Assembly (NCBI RefSeq): GCF_023343835.1
Contig: NC_064439.1
Span: 31,039,933-31,103,932, forward strand
Direction of reading: 5' to 3'
Length of the DNA stretch: 64,000 nucleotides
Source: Lagopus muta
Lineage: Eukaryota > Chordata > Aves > Galliformes > Phasianidae
A model generated the notes under the pieces. That model ran no database searches, was not told the DNA's origin, and saw only the letters and a list, made by a program, of their open reading frames with translations. The position numbers were made by a program, and so were the translations under genes. Below are positions 38,471 through 52,265 of this stretch, piece after piece (positions within the stretch are counted from its first letter, which is position 1; each line of letters begins with the position of its first letter).

Positions 38471-41400
38471 CCCTGCGATGTTTGTGCAACTTCCCTGCTG
38501 TGGACCCTACATCCAAAATTCTGCAGGCTGCTCACCAGAAGCCCTGGGGAAGCTGATCACTCTGTATCTCAGCTGCTGGCTGGAGCAAGCGATAAGGAAA
38601 CCTTAAAGAAGAGAAGGGAGCATGCAGCTTCAACAGGCTGAATATATTTTTCCCCCTCGGGAACCAGCTGGCTTGCAGTATGAGCACAAGTCATTAGGAA
38701 ATCTAGAGCCAGTAGGCATGTAGCATGCCAGCAAAGAAAGCAACAACAACAGACGTGGCCAGTGTTGGTGGACTCACCTCTCTCGGGACTCTGGAGAAGA
38801 CAATGAATCCCTGTGTCTTTGCAAAGCATAGATCAGCCCCTCCTACTCAGGCATTCAGCAGATACACTTAATTTTTCTGACCTAATTTCGCACAATATAT
38901 ATTCTCTTTTATAGAGGAACTTAATTAACAGAATGTGAATAAGATCTCTTCTGCCTGCCCTCCCCCTAGCACACACATGCAGAGAGCACTCCAAAAATTG
39001 TTCCTGGAGGTTTCTTGCCTTTGAGCAGATGTCATTCTAGAAGGAATGTGTCAGGTGGCCTTGCTCTAACTCAGCTTTCAGTGATGCTGTCTGTCCCATT
39101 GCTCCCTCCAGTTCTCCAAAGACTGATGAGCTTGAAGCTCATGGCTATGTTCTCATCCCTGGTTCCTGCCTGAGGTCAGCACATCGTAATCCACTGGTGA
39201 TAAATCTGCTGCATTGCTTCTACGTGCCCTTCTGCCACAACACTTCTTTGTGAGGATGCTCAGGAACACCACCATCCAGAGCTCTGCCAGCAGAGATGGA
39301 GAGCCAGGCTGTGTGTGCATGCAGAGGGGCTGGCCAAGAGCACACTGTGTAATGAATGGCTCTGGGTTCTTTTAGTTTAATGATCGTAATAATACGTTTC
39401 ATTTATATAGCACCTATTTGCATGGTAATATGAGCAATATGTGTGCTTTGGTGAAATGAGAGATGACAGCAAACGGATTAAAAACTAAGATTCAACTTGA
39501 AATGAGGGAAAACAATCAAATGAATCACAGAGCCAAGCAATAGCAAATCATTATTCTTAAATCACCATAATAGCAAAACAAATGGAAAATACACTGTTCA
39601 ACACTTTTTCCTTGTCTGAAGGCAAATGCTGAGTGACACTGCCAAGCTTATGCAGAAATAGAGCCTGGTTCACTGTCTACGTTTCATGAAAACCTTCAAA
39701 ATAGGAAAGATTTAAGTGGGACTTTAGTTGCCTATTAGCTGTGTGCTAGCTGTACTTCACACGTGGGTTTGGACACTGGTGAAAAGTCACATCTCTAATC
39801 CTTGCATTATTCATCTTGTCACTGGAGTGAGAAAATGTATTTTCCCAAACTTTAAGCCCCTTCAAATTTAATGGATTTAGAATTGGACAATAATGGGGCA
39901 GTGCCTATTAATATTCAAACTCAATTTTCTCATATGTAATTCATCAGCTTCTTCAGCCCCAATTAGTTTTTGTGAGGCTGTCAGTTGCAGGTAATATCAG
40001 TGTTCTGTTCATCTCTTCTGCTTTCTCCTCCCATCTCTTCCCCCATATTCATTATTTTTATTATACCCATCCTCTCCACCCTGGACTGCCAAGCCTTCCC
40101 CGCATTCCTGTTTCTCCTAATGACTCACCTTCCTCTTTAGCACCACAGAAGTGATACAGCAGTTTACATACAAATAAAATAATCTTAATTTGGGGATACG
40201 AAAGAATCTGATTTCGTTCCAGCAGGAGGGTCATGCTTCCAAAGTCTATTGGATGCTGACTGGCTTGCAGTACTCAGAGTAGTCTCTAGTTTAGCAAGAT
40301 AAACTCTTCGTTCGTTCATATTTATAATAACTGGAGTTCAGCTGCTCTGTAAAACTGCACTCATAGGAAATCTAGGCTTTCCCCTTGAATGCGTATCTTT
40401 AGGCTAGAACGTTTCTGTTTATTATGACGTGTTTTATTTAATGACAAAGCTCTTCCCTACTTATTACCCCACATAAATATTTCAAATATCCAGTGGAACA
40501 GGGAGAATAGATATCCCTCTGGCAGGTGACAGGATCTGCTCCGTATTAAAGAGTAACACCAAGGGTGGCACTTCTGTCAATTTAGAAAAGACACACTGTA
40601 ATTCAGGCTTGCAAACATGCCCTTTCCCATGCTTGTAAATGTACACATCTGGACATCATGAAAATGTATTAACACATGGGCATATTTTCCCCTTGTTAGC
40701 AGCTGGTCAGCTGCAGTTTAATCATGCTCTAATGCAGATGATGGCACAGCTCTCCTTGACACCATGTGTCTAAATGTTTATTCCTGATTTTTATGTATGT
40801 TCTCCCATCCCTTAGAGAGATAATATCAGTGTGATTGAGGATATTTTAGGGAAACAATGCAAGTGCCTTAAGTCCCTGGGTGCCCTCTGTTCCCTATCAC
40901 TCCACTGCTGGTAAATGCGGCTCTGACACACAGTCAATGAAAAGGGGTGGGAGCCAATAAATAACGTGGGTAATTAAACTCTGGCATTGAAATGCCTCTT
41001 TCTCCTGGACATGGCCTGGAGAGCAGGAGGCTGTGCAGTGTGGTGAGTGTTTGAGCTCCTGCCACAGCATGGGGGAAGAGAGCATGCTCCCCTAGGCTCT
41101 GCAGGGCAGGTAGCACTGGGGCTGACTTTTGGGGGCTGTCATGGCTTGCATCCCTTGCTCTGATACCTCCACCTGCTTTTTGCAGGGATCTGAGCAGCAC
41201 TCAGCATTTCCCCTTCAAACAAGAGAGGTGGCCTGAGCTTTCAAACAGATCACAGGAAGAATTGTCTGGATGCCTCCAACTGAAATTTCCAGAGTTTAAA
41301 TCCAGGCTGAGCTGGGGGTGCAGCTCTGGAGTTGCCAGCCAATACCCAGTCCCTCGGTGACACAGAATTGCCATATGTGTTGCCTATTGCAGTTTATATG

Positions 41401-42790
41401 GACCAGAGACCAGTTAAATGCAGATAAAAGGCCATTGCTGCCCTAAATTTGCCATGCTGCTGCAAAAACATGATCACAACTGTTTCACCCCTCCATCCCT
41501 ACAGGCACTGGGCTGCTGTCGTCTCATCTCAAAAGAATAAACAGCCTGATTTGGTGCAATAACTGTTTTTCTCAGTATTTTGTAAGCCCAGTAAAGTCTT
41601 TTTCTGACAAGGTTCATCAGATCGCTGGTTCAGGAACCAGAGTTGAAGAGTCCTGGCAGAAATCTGACCTGGCTGGGCTAGGATACTGGCTTAAACATTT
41701 TTGTTACATGATTTTACAAGCTCTTTCAAGCACCAAAGCAGTTACCATCTGCCCGCAAGCCCTGCTGAGCCACAAAGGAATGTGCTAAGAGATATCCCTC
41801 AATAATGAGCTGCCACATCAAGCAGGAGTTGGCTGCTTAAATGATGAACCTAAGCTAGACACTGTTCAAGCTAACCTAGTGATCATGCCCTGGTTAAAAC
41901 CGCTGTGCACAGAAAGGCTGAAGAAGCAAAAGAAGGAGTGTGGTGTCTGAGGATATTTATAACTCTTCTGGGAGACTGACATTAATTACTTTGCCAGCTG
42001 GACAAGCTCACAATGAACCAACATCCCACAGAATTTCCACGGTCCATCCAAATTGGGAATGCACTTTGCTAGCGAGCTGTCACACACACATTTATAAGGC
42101 ACCGTGATGCTGAGAAGTGGTTTTGCACAATGTGAAGTGGTGCAAATTTGGGCTACACATCTTAGCATGCTGTGCTGTTTTTTTTACTCACTTACATAGG
42201 TCAATTTTTTTTTATATTTGTATTTCATATAGTAGCAAGATACAGAAAAAAACACGTATTAGGAAAAAAAAAAAGCCCAACATCTTGGTACATGAGTTAG
42301 TCATTGCTAGACTTAATTTGGTGCTATTGAAATGTACACATGATAAATGTTGTTACTACTCCACTACTACTGGTTTAAGTTAGAACCCAGGGAATTAAAA
42401 GATGATGTTTCGATCACAAAAGATCCTATGTTTTCCTATTGAAACAAGAGAAACATTTTGAAAATCTCCAACATGCCAATTTCAAAATTAAGGAGAGAAA
42501 TTGCTCATTGTGTACTTTGTCCACTTTCAGTTACATGCCAAAATTCACCACATACTGCTTTAATGGAACATCTGTTTTAATAGCTTGTATTTTGATTCCT
42601 GAAAGAGAAGACTCAATAGTATGTTTTTAAAATTCAGATCATTTTGGAATGAACAAGACAATTACAGGCCAATCCTGCCTTTAGTTTTCTCTCACAACTT
42701 AAAAGCGCTGCTTCTGATTTCCCCCATATGGATACAAAGCAGATCAGGTTGGAAATATGAGCTAACATGCTTTTGAAAATAGGAAATAAT
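38471..42790. other. Non-coding intergenic sequence
   Basis: No gene recognised. The stretch 39.8-40.8 kb is AT-rich, repeat-free and dotted with homeodomain-type cores (attaat, gtaatt, aattag). It could hold conserved elements but gives no direct proof. The ORFs are short. Confidence 0.5.
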
Positions 42791-42824
42791 TTCTTTCTCT
42801 CTCTCTTTTTTTTTTTTTTTTTTT
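42791..42824. repeat. (TC)n followed by poly-T
   Basis: A pyrimidine run of about 12 bases of TC repeats leads directly into 19 T (42806-42824). Confidence 0.9.
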
Positions 42825-45800
42825 AACATGAAATGACATGCCTTATCCTGAGAGACAATGAGAGTTGGAGCACCTGCTGAAATCCATGGATGCTGCTGTG
42901 GCGCAGCCACTGGCAGGATGAGATGGAGGACAGGGACAGGAGAAGTTTTTGGGTGCTCTGTTCCATGTTCTGCCTTGGACATCACCTACTTCCAGTACTT
43001 TCAATGCAAGAGATTTTAAAAGCACATAAGGATTAGATCCCTGTTTTGGCCACCAAGATTGTGAAATTTGGTAAAAGTAATTCGCAACTCACTAAATACT
43101 ATTTGAGGTATATATTAATTTTAAAAAAGTATGTGAGAGAGAACATTCTTCATAGGCCATGTGCTTCGTGTCTCAAAAGCTGCTAAGGTTCCTCTCTCCT
43201 TCTAGGGAGCTTTCAGCTCTCCAGAGTACAAATGCAGTCTTCTCTTACTGAGAACAGCATACTATTTTCTCAATTAATAACATCTGTAAATACCCACTTC
43301 TAATGCCAACTACCATTCATTTTCAGCTTTACAACAGAATTTGTGATTTTCACTGTGACAACAAAGACAACAATGTTAAGAGGTTGAAAAATGCAATCAA
43401 TTTTGCCCACTGTTAATAAATGAAACATGTATCTCAAAAAAACTGATTTTAAATCTAGAGCGTTCAGGTACAAAATCCATCAAGATAATACGTTAATGTT
43501 TAATAGTTAGCACATCAAACTCTGCTCTGAATAAACACAAGCTCTCTTCTACTAACTTGATTCTATTTTCTTTATACTGTCATATTTTATTTACCTCACT
43601 GTTTTTGAAGCATTAATGTAGTCTCTTTTGAGTACAGTAGAAAACAGAATCCACTGCACTACTTGTAAGCTATCACAGCATGCCACATTGGGATTATTTA
43701 TTATTACTGTCTGTTTATTAAGACCAGATAAAGTACTGGGAATAAATACAAAGACTGCTCTCTACTGTAAAAGGTTATACAGGAAAAGACGTGGAAGAAA
43801 AAATGTACTGAGACCCCTAATGCAGGAAACAAATTTAGACCATTCTAAAATAAATCAGTTCTGGTGTAAGAGGTTTTTTTCTCTCTTCCACTATCTGCAG
43901 TAGTGGTGGTAACTAATTGGGAGCTCTGCTCACGCTGTCTGAACTGTGACTGGGAGAAGAGCTATGCAGCCAGCCACAACAATTTAATTGTTCTTGTTAG
44001 ATATCCACAGGCAGGACACAGATGCTTGAGAAGCTTCATGAGGCATTTGTTTAGTTTTCCTTAACTTATCTCCTTCTGAGGAAGGGCTAAGAGCTCCTGG
44101 AGAAAGCTGAGCAGCAGTTAACCTTTGAGGCAGTAAAAGCCTTGGTCAGAAATGCATAAAATCAGTTGCGACCACTGCACCGAGACCAGTTCTGTTACCC
44201 ACTTCCTATTGCCTTGAAAGAACTAGAATGCCTCAACAACAAAGCTCTGTGGAAAATCTGGAAAATTGTCCTGCAGAGAGCTTACACATCCATCTGTTTA
44301 TCCATATGTCTGTCCATCCATAGGTCGTGGTTGAAGTATCTCATACTGATCTAGCATGTTTATTACAGGAGCTGGAGATTGCAGTGGTGCAATTCAGGTG
44401 CTGAGAAGCAGGAATTTAAAGTCCTTCAGATGGCATAAGGTACGTAAGACATCTTCATAGAAATGACAGTGAGTGCAAAGAGAGACCTGCAAGAGACTGG
44501 CACCTTCTGGAGAGAAAGCTGGACACCATGCAGGCTGCCTGCTGTGTCAAAAACGCCTTAGTTTAGGCAACAGATTCTCACCCAGTATGACTCAAACCTT
44601 TCCATGAAGTTCTGTGCCACTGAGGAGAAATGCCACAATTTTCTGGTTCTCCCAACATGTAAGGAACACAGTGTTCTCATTCATTTTTCAGGCTACAAGC
44701 AGTCAATATGTTCTCAGTGAAATGCAGCCTGTTTAATTCCATAATGCATTGCTTCAGCAGTAGGGCACAACATGCCATGTTTAAACAGCCTATTAAAATG
44801 CACCTTGTGTTATTCCAGAATCTCAAGGTAGAGGAACTTCATCTTCCCTAGAACTGTACTAATGGTCAATTAATACTTGCCTTATTGTGTGTTATTGCTA
44901 TAATAATGCATTTATCAATAAACAACCATTTTAATGGAATACATTTCAATGAATTCATATTTTTATTTAGGGGGAAATAGATTGCAGTAAGGAAGTAAAG
45001 GGCTCCTACTGCACTCCATAGTGATTTCTTAGAGGTGTCAATTTTCTCCAGTACACTGGAAGTGTGATAATCACAAATAATATCCTTTGTGCTAAGATTT
45101 CTTCTCAATAAAAACCAACCTCAAATGTTTGGGTCGTGAATTTGCACTTGGTGATTTATATACCACTACAGGGATAGGATTTTTTAACACTCCTTTTCCG
45201 TTACACAAGGGAAAAAAGGTCATGACACAGAAGATAGATATACTAAACCATATGTTCCCTTCTGTTTCTGTGAGTGGAAGAGAGCAGACAGCTGCACATC
45301 CCAGCAACGGGATAGATCCACAGTAGGGATTGCCAACTCGACATTGCCTTTCAGTATTACACTGAAGCAATTCTCTAACTCTGGAAGGACCAACTTATGG
45401 CATACCCCTGTGATGATTTGGCATACCTTTTTTTGTAAGGTAGGCCTTACTCACAAAGCTGTTGTCGTGAAGAATTCAGGTGTTGCTCCCTGTGAAGGAG
45501 CTGGAATTGTCAGAGGTCAGCTTTCACCACTGGGGAAAGAACAGAAACCTTGGGTCACAACTGATAAGCACACATTTCAAGTTATTTAAATAGCTGATGC
45601 TGGAATTCAGTATTTGTCTTTTGGAGCCCGATTTTGCAATTGATTGCCTTGCATTTGGAGGATGTGCTTTTGACCTTGTATAATATAGAAACAGCACGTG
45701 GCCATGTACGCCTTTGCATTTACAGAATTGTAGAAGTGCCTAGCCTTGCTATAAGTCACTTGTCCTCTGCCTTCAGGCACTGGTTTGCATTCTTCAGATA

Positions 45801-48714
45801 TGGATAGGAATCTAAAGAGGATACAAAATCTGAACCTGATCCCTGACTGTGACTAGAAGAAACCACATGGCCTTGTGATCTGGCCAAATTTGGTGTGCCA
45901 CCTTCATTAATCCAACCTGCAGCTGAATAGTTTCTTTACATCCTCTTATTTTTATTTTTATTTTCCTGAAACAGCTGTACACTGTTAAACATCAATGGCA
46001 TGTCCTCTTTCCTTCCCCTCCCCGCTCCAGATTCCAGTATTTGACTGGTGGTCTAAATAGTATCTCTGCATAACATGTATATGAGTTTATAAAGTAATTT
46101 GGTCTCTCTTAGGATAAAGCCCAACCTGCGACAAGGTGGTAGGCAGTTACCACTGATATCTGGCTTTACTTTGAGTAGTATGGGAGACTACTCATGCCTG
46201 CTCTCAACTTTGAATTCTGATTGAGTAAGTATTCAATTTCTTGATAATTTCTGTAATAGGAAATGAAAATCCAGGTAGGAAGGAAGAGATATTAAAAGCC
46301 ACCAGCAGTCTGTTCAAAAAAGTAAAATTATTTCCACCCTTGTCTGATAGCATTAACTCTGCTGTAGATTTCAGACTTCTACCATTTGCTTCTTCTAACT
46401 TCTGCTCTAGAAAAATTCCCCAGCTTTACACCATTTTTTTTTTAGTAAAATATTGAAGGTGTTGAAGGGAAGCAGTGTGGTGGATACATGGCTTTTGAGA
46501 GGCACAAAAAGGTACTGAAACACCAAAGAGACAGTCTGATAAAATCTAGAGTAAAAACAAAACAACAACAAAAAAAAGGGCCATTACATAGTGTTGCAAA
46601 AAACTAAGAAGCATAATTTACTATTTTTAGCAGTTTTATTTATGGAAGTGCCTAGCGACCAACAAGTAGAGTTTTAACAGAATAGGTACTGTTCGTTTCA
46701 GATAAAGAATGAAGATAATCCTTGCTTTGTGGAGATGAAATGTAAAGAAACATAATAAACGTGAAAAGGAAAAAGATACATGGTTTATAAATACCATAAG
46801 AAAATGATAGATTCTTCTTAAACTGCAGCTTCTTTAAAATATTTAATTACTTTGTGTAAAAGATCCTAGCTGATACGTTAATAATCCAGTGCTAGGTAGA
46901 ACACTGGATAAATATAATTTCTGTTCAGTTTATAAAATATTCTCCATAAAGGACAAAAAAGTAGGAATGCAAAGGCCCTCACAAGTCAAATAGTGCATGT
47001 CCCTGCTTCAAGGCAGGATGGGCCATTCCTGTGACACCGTTCTCAAAGTCTAACGATGGTGGAAATTCTATTACACCTCCAAGGTAATCTGAAAAAATAG
47101 TATCTTACATGGCAGTATTTAACCAATAACCAGAAATTCAGCCCTGAAACCATTGTTGTACTGCAAGGAGAAAAACTACCTGGTTTGTATTTCTCCTTTG
47201 GCAGGTGATACCCATGTTTAGTAAGCTTTGTTGTCAGCTGTCTTATCTGCCAGAAATTTGTCTGAAGTAAAAGAAATGAGAGCTTTGTTCATAATTCCCA
47301 TGGATGAATTGTAGAGCTTGGTATATCTACTTAGTAATCATCATTTGCCACAGAAGAAACTGAACAAATGGGTGCAGAAGGCCCAGTTCTTTCCTGGCCT
47401 TCCGAAACGTGCTTCGTAGCTGAAGTGGTGCTTTAGCTAGACATAAAACACAGAACAAAAAGATGCCGTTAGTCCTATGAGCCAACTTTTCTGAAATGTT
47501 AAGTAATTTTGTGAAATAAATTAACTTCAGAAAGTACAGTTTGGGGGTTTGTTTAAGCCACTGCAGTATAATTAGACTTTAAATGGAAATATTGTATTGC
47601 ATGTGCCTACAATCAATTTTTAAGGATTTAAAAAATTTTTTTTTTTATTTAATGCTTGGTTTTCTTCAGTGGCCATAATTGGATTTCTTTCGAGTAGTTT
47701 TATGACAAATGGACTCAAATTTAGGACTACATATTAGAGTCTTATAACATATGGATATTAGAATGAAAGGAACCAAGGAGTACTATAAGATAAATATTAC
47801 TAGAATAATTTCTTAATTACTCTTCCCATGACATTAAACTTGTCTAAAATGAGAATTTGATCTGTAAATATGTTACTAATAAAATTAATTATCTCTAAAA
47901 AAATAAAGTACCTATCAGCATTTCTCTTCACCTTTGTTCTTCTTTCCAAACTGCATGCCTTTTATCACCTCATATTTTGTCTTCTCCATTTCTTCTTTAT
48001 TTCCTCATCAGGCAGAGAATCGTCCTCCAATGCTGATGTCATCCTTGCCAGATTCTGTGAGTTTATTTCAATGACTTCGCCAGGGCAGAGAGCAGGGAAC
48101 AGTCAGTAATGCTTGCAACTGACAGTGATTATATTCTACATGATTTTCACTAGAAACACAGTTTTTTTGCTGGTATCCCATTGAGCTGAAGATACGAACA
48201 GCAGGGTACTTCATCTTGAAAAGATGTGCAGGCAAATAGTTTGAGAAAGGAGCAAAGAGCTTTGCAGTCTGAAGCTGCCAGTACTCCTTGTTTTTCTGCT
48301 GTAAGGGATAGTTCTTCTCGACCACAGCTAACTATTCATTTTAACTTGAAGCATGAGGGTACGTAGTCCCTTTGACAATAATTTTTATAAAGTGGAGAAC
48401 ACTGCTAGGAAATGAACTCAGTCTACTCATGTAGGCCACGAAGCCATGGCTTTTCTGATATGCTCAGGTTCACAAATGATTTGATTCCCTCGAGTTTCCT
48501 TGACATTTTTAATTAAAATTTCCTGTATTGGTACTCCGATTTTATTGAATATGACAAAGATTTCTTGGCACTTAATTTTTTTTTTTTTCAAACCAAGGCT
48601 GCTTTACAGCCATCATGTAGTGTAAGAGAACTCTGAAGTAAGTGTAAATGACATCACTTTAACAACGTAAAGGAAACTTTGGCGGCTATGAGAATATTTG
48701 TATTTCCTTTTTTT
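42825..48714. other. Non-coding intergenic sequence
   Basis: No gene or interspersed repeat recognised. Minor simple sequence includes a TTATT-type run at about 45946-45965, an A/C-rich bit near 46555-46577, a T run near 47635-47646 and a T12 run near 48577. Open frames are short and mutually overlapping. Confidence 0.5.
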
Positions 48715-48734
48715 AAAAAAAAAAAAAAAAAAAA
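48715..48734. repeat. Poly-A homopolymer (A20)
   Basis: A run of 7 T goes straight into 20 A, making a small self-complementary T/A boundary. Confidence 0.9.
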
Positions 48735-49229
48735 TTCAGTTTTTGAGTAACTGAAGACAGGATGACAAGCAAGGGGAATTTCTGCATTCTTTAAAGAAAA
48801 TTATTTTCAGATATGAGTACTACTGACATTATCAAGAGACCGGTCAAGCATTATTTGCAGAATTTTCCTGTGGCGTCTCTTTCGCTCTGTGGACCTCCTT
48901 CTATAGGAAGGAGATAGCAAAAAAGGAAAACTTGAAGAGCTGGAAAAACTAGAAACTTGCTGGTGGCCATAAAAGACTTCCGTACATGCAAACGGTCCTC
49001 CTGAAGGTGTACAGCCAAGACTCTAAGGTTGCTGAGGCCAAAATGAGAGCAAACGAGGGAATACTGAACTACAGCCAACATATTACAGCACAAAGGAGCA
49101 GTTGTAACCTGGATTCTCATTCATGCTCTCAGTATAGTTTAATATTTATCAAGTCACTAGATAAACCATATGTGCCAGAACTGTCTTCTCCTTTTGCAGA
49201 CACAGCTAATTTTCTCCATGGTGGACTTA
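48735..49229. other. Non-coding intergenic sequence
   Basis: No gene is recognised. Overlapping frames of fewer than 90 codons lie on both strands. Confidence 0.5.
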
Positions 49230-50445
49230 CTGAGTCATTGAATCACTGAGTAACTCGGGTGTGAAAGGATCCCACAAGGTCTCTAGTCATGTTCAAAGGG
49301 ACAGCTACAAGAGTGCACAAGGTTGTTAAGGGCTTCATCCAGCTGAGTACGAAAAACCTCCCTGAATGGAGACTGAAAAATTTCTCTTGGCAACTGCTTC
49401 CTCTAGTTTGTAACAATGAAGAAGGTTTTCTGTATCTAAAGCCTGGATTTCTCTTGCTTCCATTTTGGTCCTTTGTCTTTCATCCTCCAGTCACGGGCCA
49501 CTGAGGAACCCTGCTCTGTCTTCCTGATAACCTCCTCACAGGTGAAGCCAGGCTTTGAGATGTCCCTCTCAAAGCCAGCCTTTCTGAGGCTGAACAAGCC
49601 CGCTTTCCTCAGCCTTTCTGCAATAGCCAAGTGCTCCAGCCCCCAGTCGTCTTGCCAGCCCTCTGCTGAACTCTCTCCAGTTTATAAACTGTCTTTCTGT
49701 ACTGGGGACCCAAGACTGGAAGCACTGTTTAGCTGTTGTCTAACAAGTGCCAAGCAGAGGGAGGTATTAATCCACAGACTTCCTCTTGCTGTAGATCTTC
49801 ACTGCCGGAGAACACCCCCGGTTCAGCTTGCTGTCTACCAACACTCTCCTTTCAGCAGAACTGTTCCACTCGGACACATCCCAGCCTGGACTGGCACAAG
49901 GGCTGTGTCAGGTGCAGGACTCAGTCTTCATCCTGGATGATTTTCATGAGGTTCCTGTCGGCCCATGATAGGAGACAATGTCAAAAACCTAGCTGAAGTC
50001 TTTTAAAGTGTTGCTGAAGTCTTGACACTCACTTCCCAAATCATCCTGTTGGCCTTTTTTAGGACAGGTGCAATGTTTTTCTTTCTCCACTTGTTGGGGA
50101 CGTCCTCTGAACCCTACAGCTTTTCAAAGATGGCAGACAGCAGCATTATAAAGATATCAGCAAGCTCTCAGCTCTCCCAGAGAAACCATCTGATTCCATG
50201 GAACTGTATGAGCTATGTGCTTGCAAATAATCCTGTCGTAATCTTCATGCATTTCTAGTACTTCTCCTCCTTGCACAGAGGTCTGGGAGACCTTGTTGGT
50301 GAAGAACAAAGGGAAGAATGTACCAACTACGTCAGACTTAGCTGTGCCTGTTCTAACTAAATCATGTACTCTATTCAGCAACTTACCTACGCTTTTATTC
50401 TTCAAGTTCTGTGGATTTTTTTGTGCTTGGTCCTGTACTGGGGAT
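49230..50445 (-). repeat. CR1 LINE copy, 3' end through RT region, internal deletion
   Basis: This is an antisense CR1 of about 1.2 kb. The left end shows the degenerate tail (tgagtcattgaatcac). Then come 'ctgaggctgaacaagcccgctttcctcagcctttctgcaatag' (about 49585), 'aagtgctccagcccccagtcg', 'tactggggacccaagactgg', 'ggtgcaggactcag' and 'ttcatgaggttcctgtcggccca' (about 49945). Next is an abrupt jump to 'gacaatgtcaaaaacctagctgaagtc' at about 49975. In a complete element several hundred bases separate those last two blocks, so an internal deletion is inferred. Sequence of the RT region continues to about 50445. Frames are broken, so the copy is inactive. Confidence 0.9.
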
Positions 50446-52184
50446 TTTTTAGTCTGTAGATAGCAGGTCCTTTACTGAACCTGTTTCTGAGATCCAAAGA
50501 GTAAACATGAACTTTATTTATTTATTTATCCATTTATTTGTATCTCTTTTAGTTGAGCCTTCTACATACAGCTCATGGCCATGCAGTCAAGGGAAAGAAA
50601 GAGACTGAATCTTTTTCACCTAAATAAAATCATCACTTTTGCGTCTATAAAGAAAGCTTGAAATTATTTGAGTTATTTTGAGTTATTATTAATCTGAGTT
50701 ATTCCACTTAGGTTTTTAGACTTCCTTGTATTCTTTTTTTTTTCCCCCTCTGAATAGTGTGTGGGGCTGAGAGTCAAGAAGGCACATATGCTGTCCAGAG
50801 GAGCAAAGAACAAGTCATCTGAGAACAGTTAATACTTTTAAAATAAATATATGTGAGGTAAAGGGTTAAAAAAATGTCTACTCATTGTGTCTGAGGGATA
50901 GCTTGTAGAAGGAAAGCTTTCAGTATAGGCTTTCCTCTGTCTTGTAAGAAATAAAATAAATTAAAAAAGGAAAACTTGTAAAGAGTATCACATTCACATG
51001 CAGACTGTAAATTTTGCAGAAAAAAATAGCAAAATATTTTCAATTGCCACTAATATAAATTCTCTGATGCACACACTGAATGAAAATAAAATTCAAGTAT
51101 ACAGACAGAACACCTACAACAATATGTTCAGGCAATTAAAGAAAATTAGAACTTCCAAAACGAAATATTCCAAACGTGTTATTTCAGCTTCTAGCTAAGA
51201 GCTGATCATCATTTGGTACTGTGTCTTTCTGCCCAATCCACTGCTGAGAAGCAAATTCTGTGACAGTAGTGACCTTACCAGAGGGCAATGTGCAGTTGCA
51301 ACCTGCAGTACCTTAATCAATACCATTGTTGTGACCATTCGGTGCCAGATATTTTTTAACTGGGCTAATAGTGACAGGTGGAAGAGCTTGTGACAGATTT
51401 CAGGTGGTAATGAATTTAGGTAATCATGTTCAGGGAAAATATTATTATTATTTTTTTTTAGCAAATAAGGTACTGTAATTCTAAAACAGTGGATCTGACA
51501 GCAAAGTGAAGCAGAAGTGGCATATAGAAAATAATGCTATTTTCTCTATCTGCCCAAGTGCAACCTCTGTTCTCTGGTAATGATTACAGGTTGTTGCTTT
51601 AGAAGGCTGTATTTCTGCTCCCCAATAATAACCTTGCTAATTGTATAGTATTGTATATAGTAGAAAGATTTTTCCTGACCCCACAGGGAATTAGTGCTGT
51701 GGAGCATGAGATTTGATTAGCCTTATTATCTTAGCTTGCCCAGTTACCAACGTTGTAAGCTGCCATGAAATTATCCACCCCTTTTAAAAATAAAGCCATA
51801 CTATTTGTCTTGATTATCTCCTCCCGTGAAGCTGAATTTCATGTGCAAACAGACCTCAGTGATGGAAATAGCACAGGAATTGATGCATAGACTTTTAACT
51901 TTGAAGGTATAGTCTCCTTTTATTCTTTCACACTGCCTTTCTATGTAAATCAACATTGTCCTAATTACTGTGGTTTTGCTTACCCCCCTAAAAAGAAAAC
52001 AGTTCTTATTCTACCTTCAATAATTGTAATCATCCATGTGATCGTTTAATGAGTTCCTCTGGGATAGCTTGGAAAATTATGCAATTTCTTATGAAGTGCA
52101 GCTTACAGATTTTGCTGTCTTGGCTGAATCTTTCAGAATATTTTGAACAACTTTTTCTGCACAGACATGAAATTATGCTGTATG
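50446..52184. other. Non-coding intergenic sequence
   Basis: No gene is seen. A (TTTA)n run lies at 50513-50539. The rest is AT-rich sequence with short frames. Confidence 0.5.
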
Positions 52185-52265
52185 CCAACCAACAAAGAAA
52201 CAAACAACCAAAAAAAAAAAAACAACCCCAAAAAACAGCCACCAAAATACAACCAAACAAAACCT
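52185..52265. repeat. A/C-rich low-complexity tract
   Basis: About 80 bases are nearly all A and C on the + strand, including an A13 run at about 52210-52222. The long frames seen here (lysine, asparagine and glutamine rich) are products of this tract. Confidence 0.85.
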
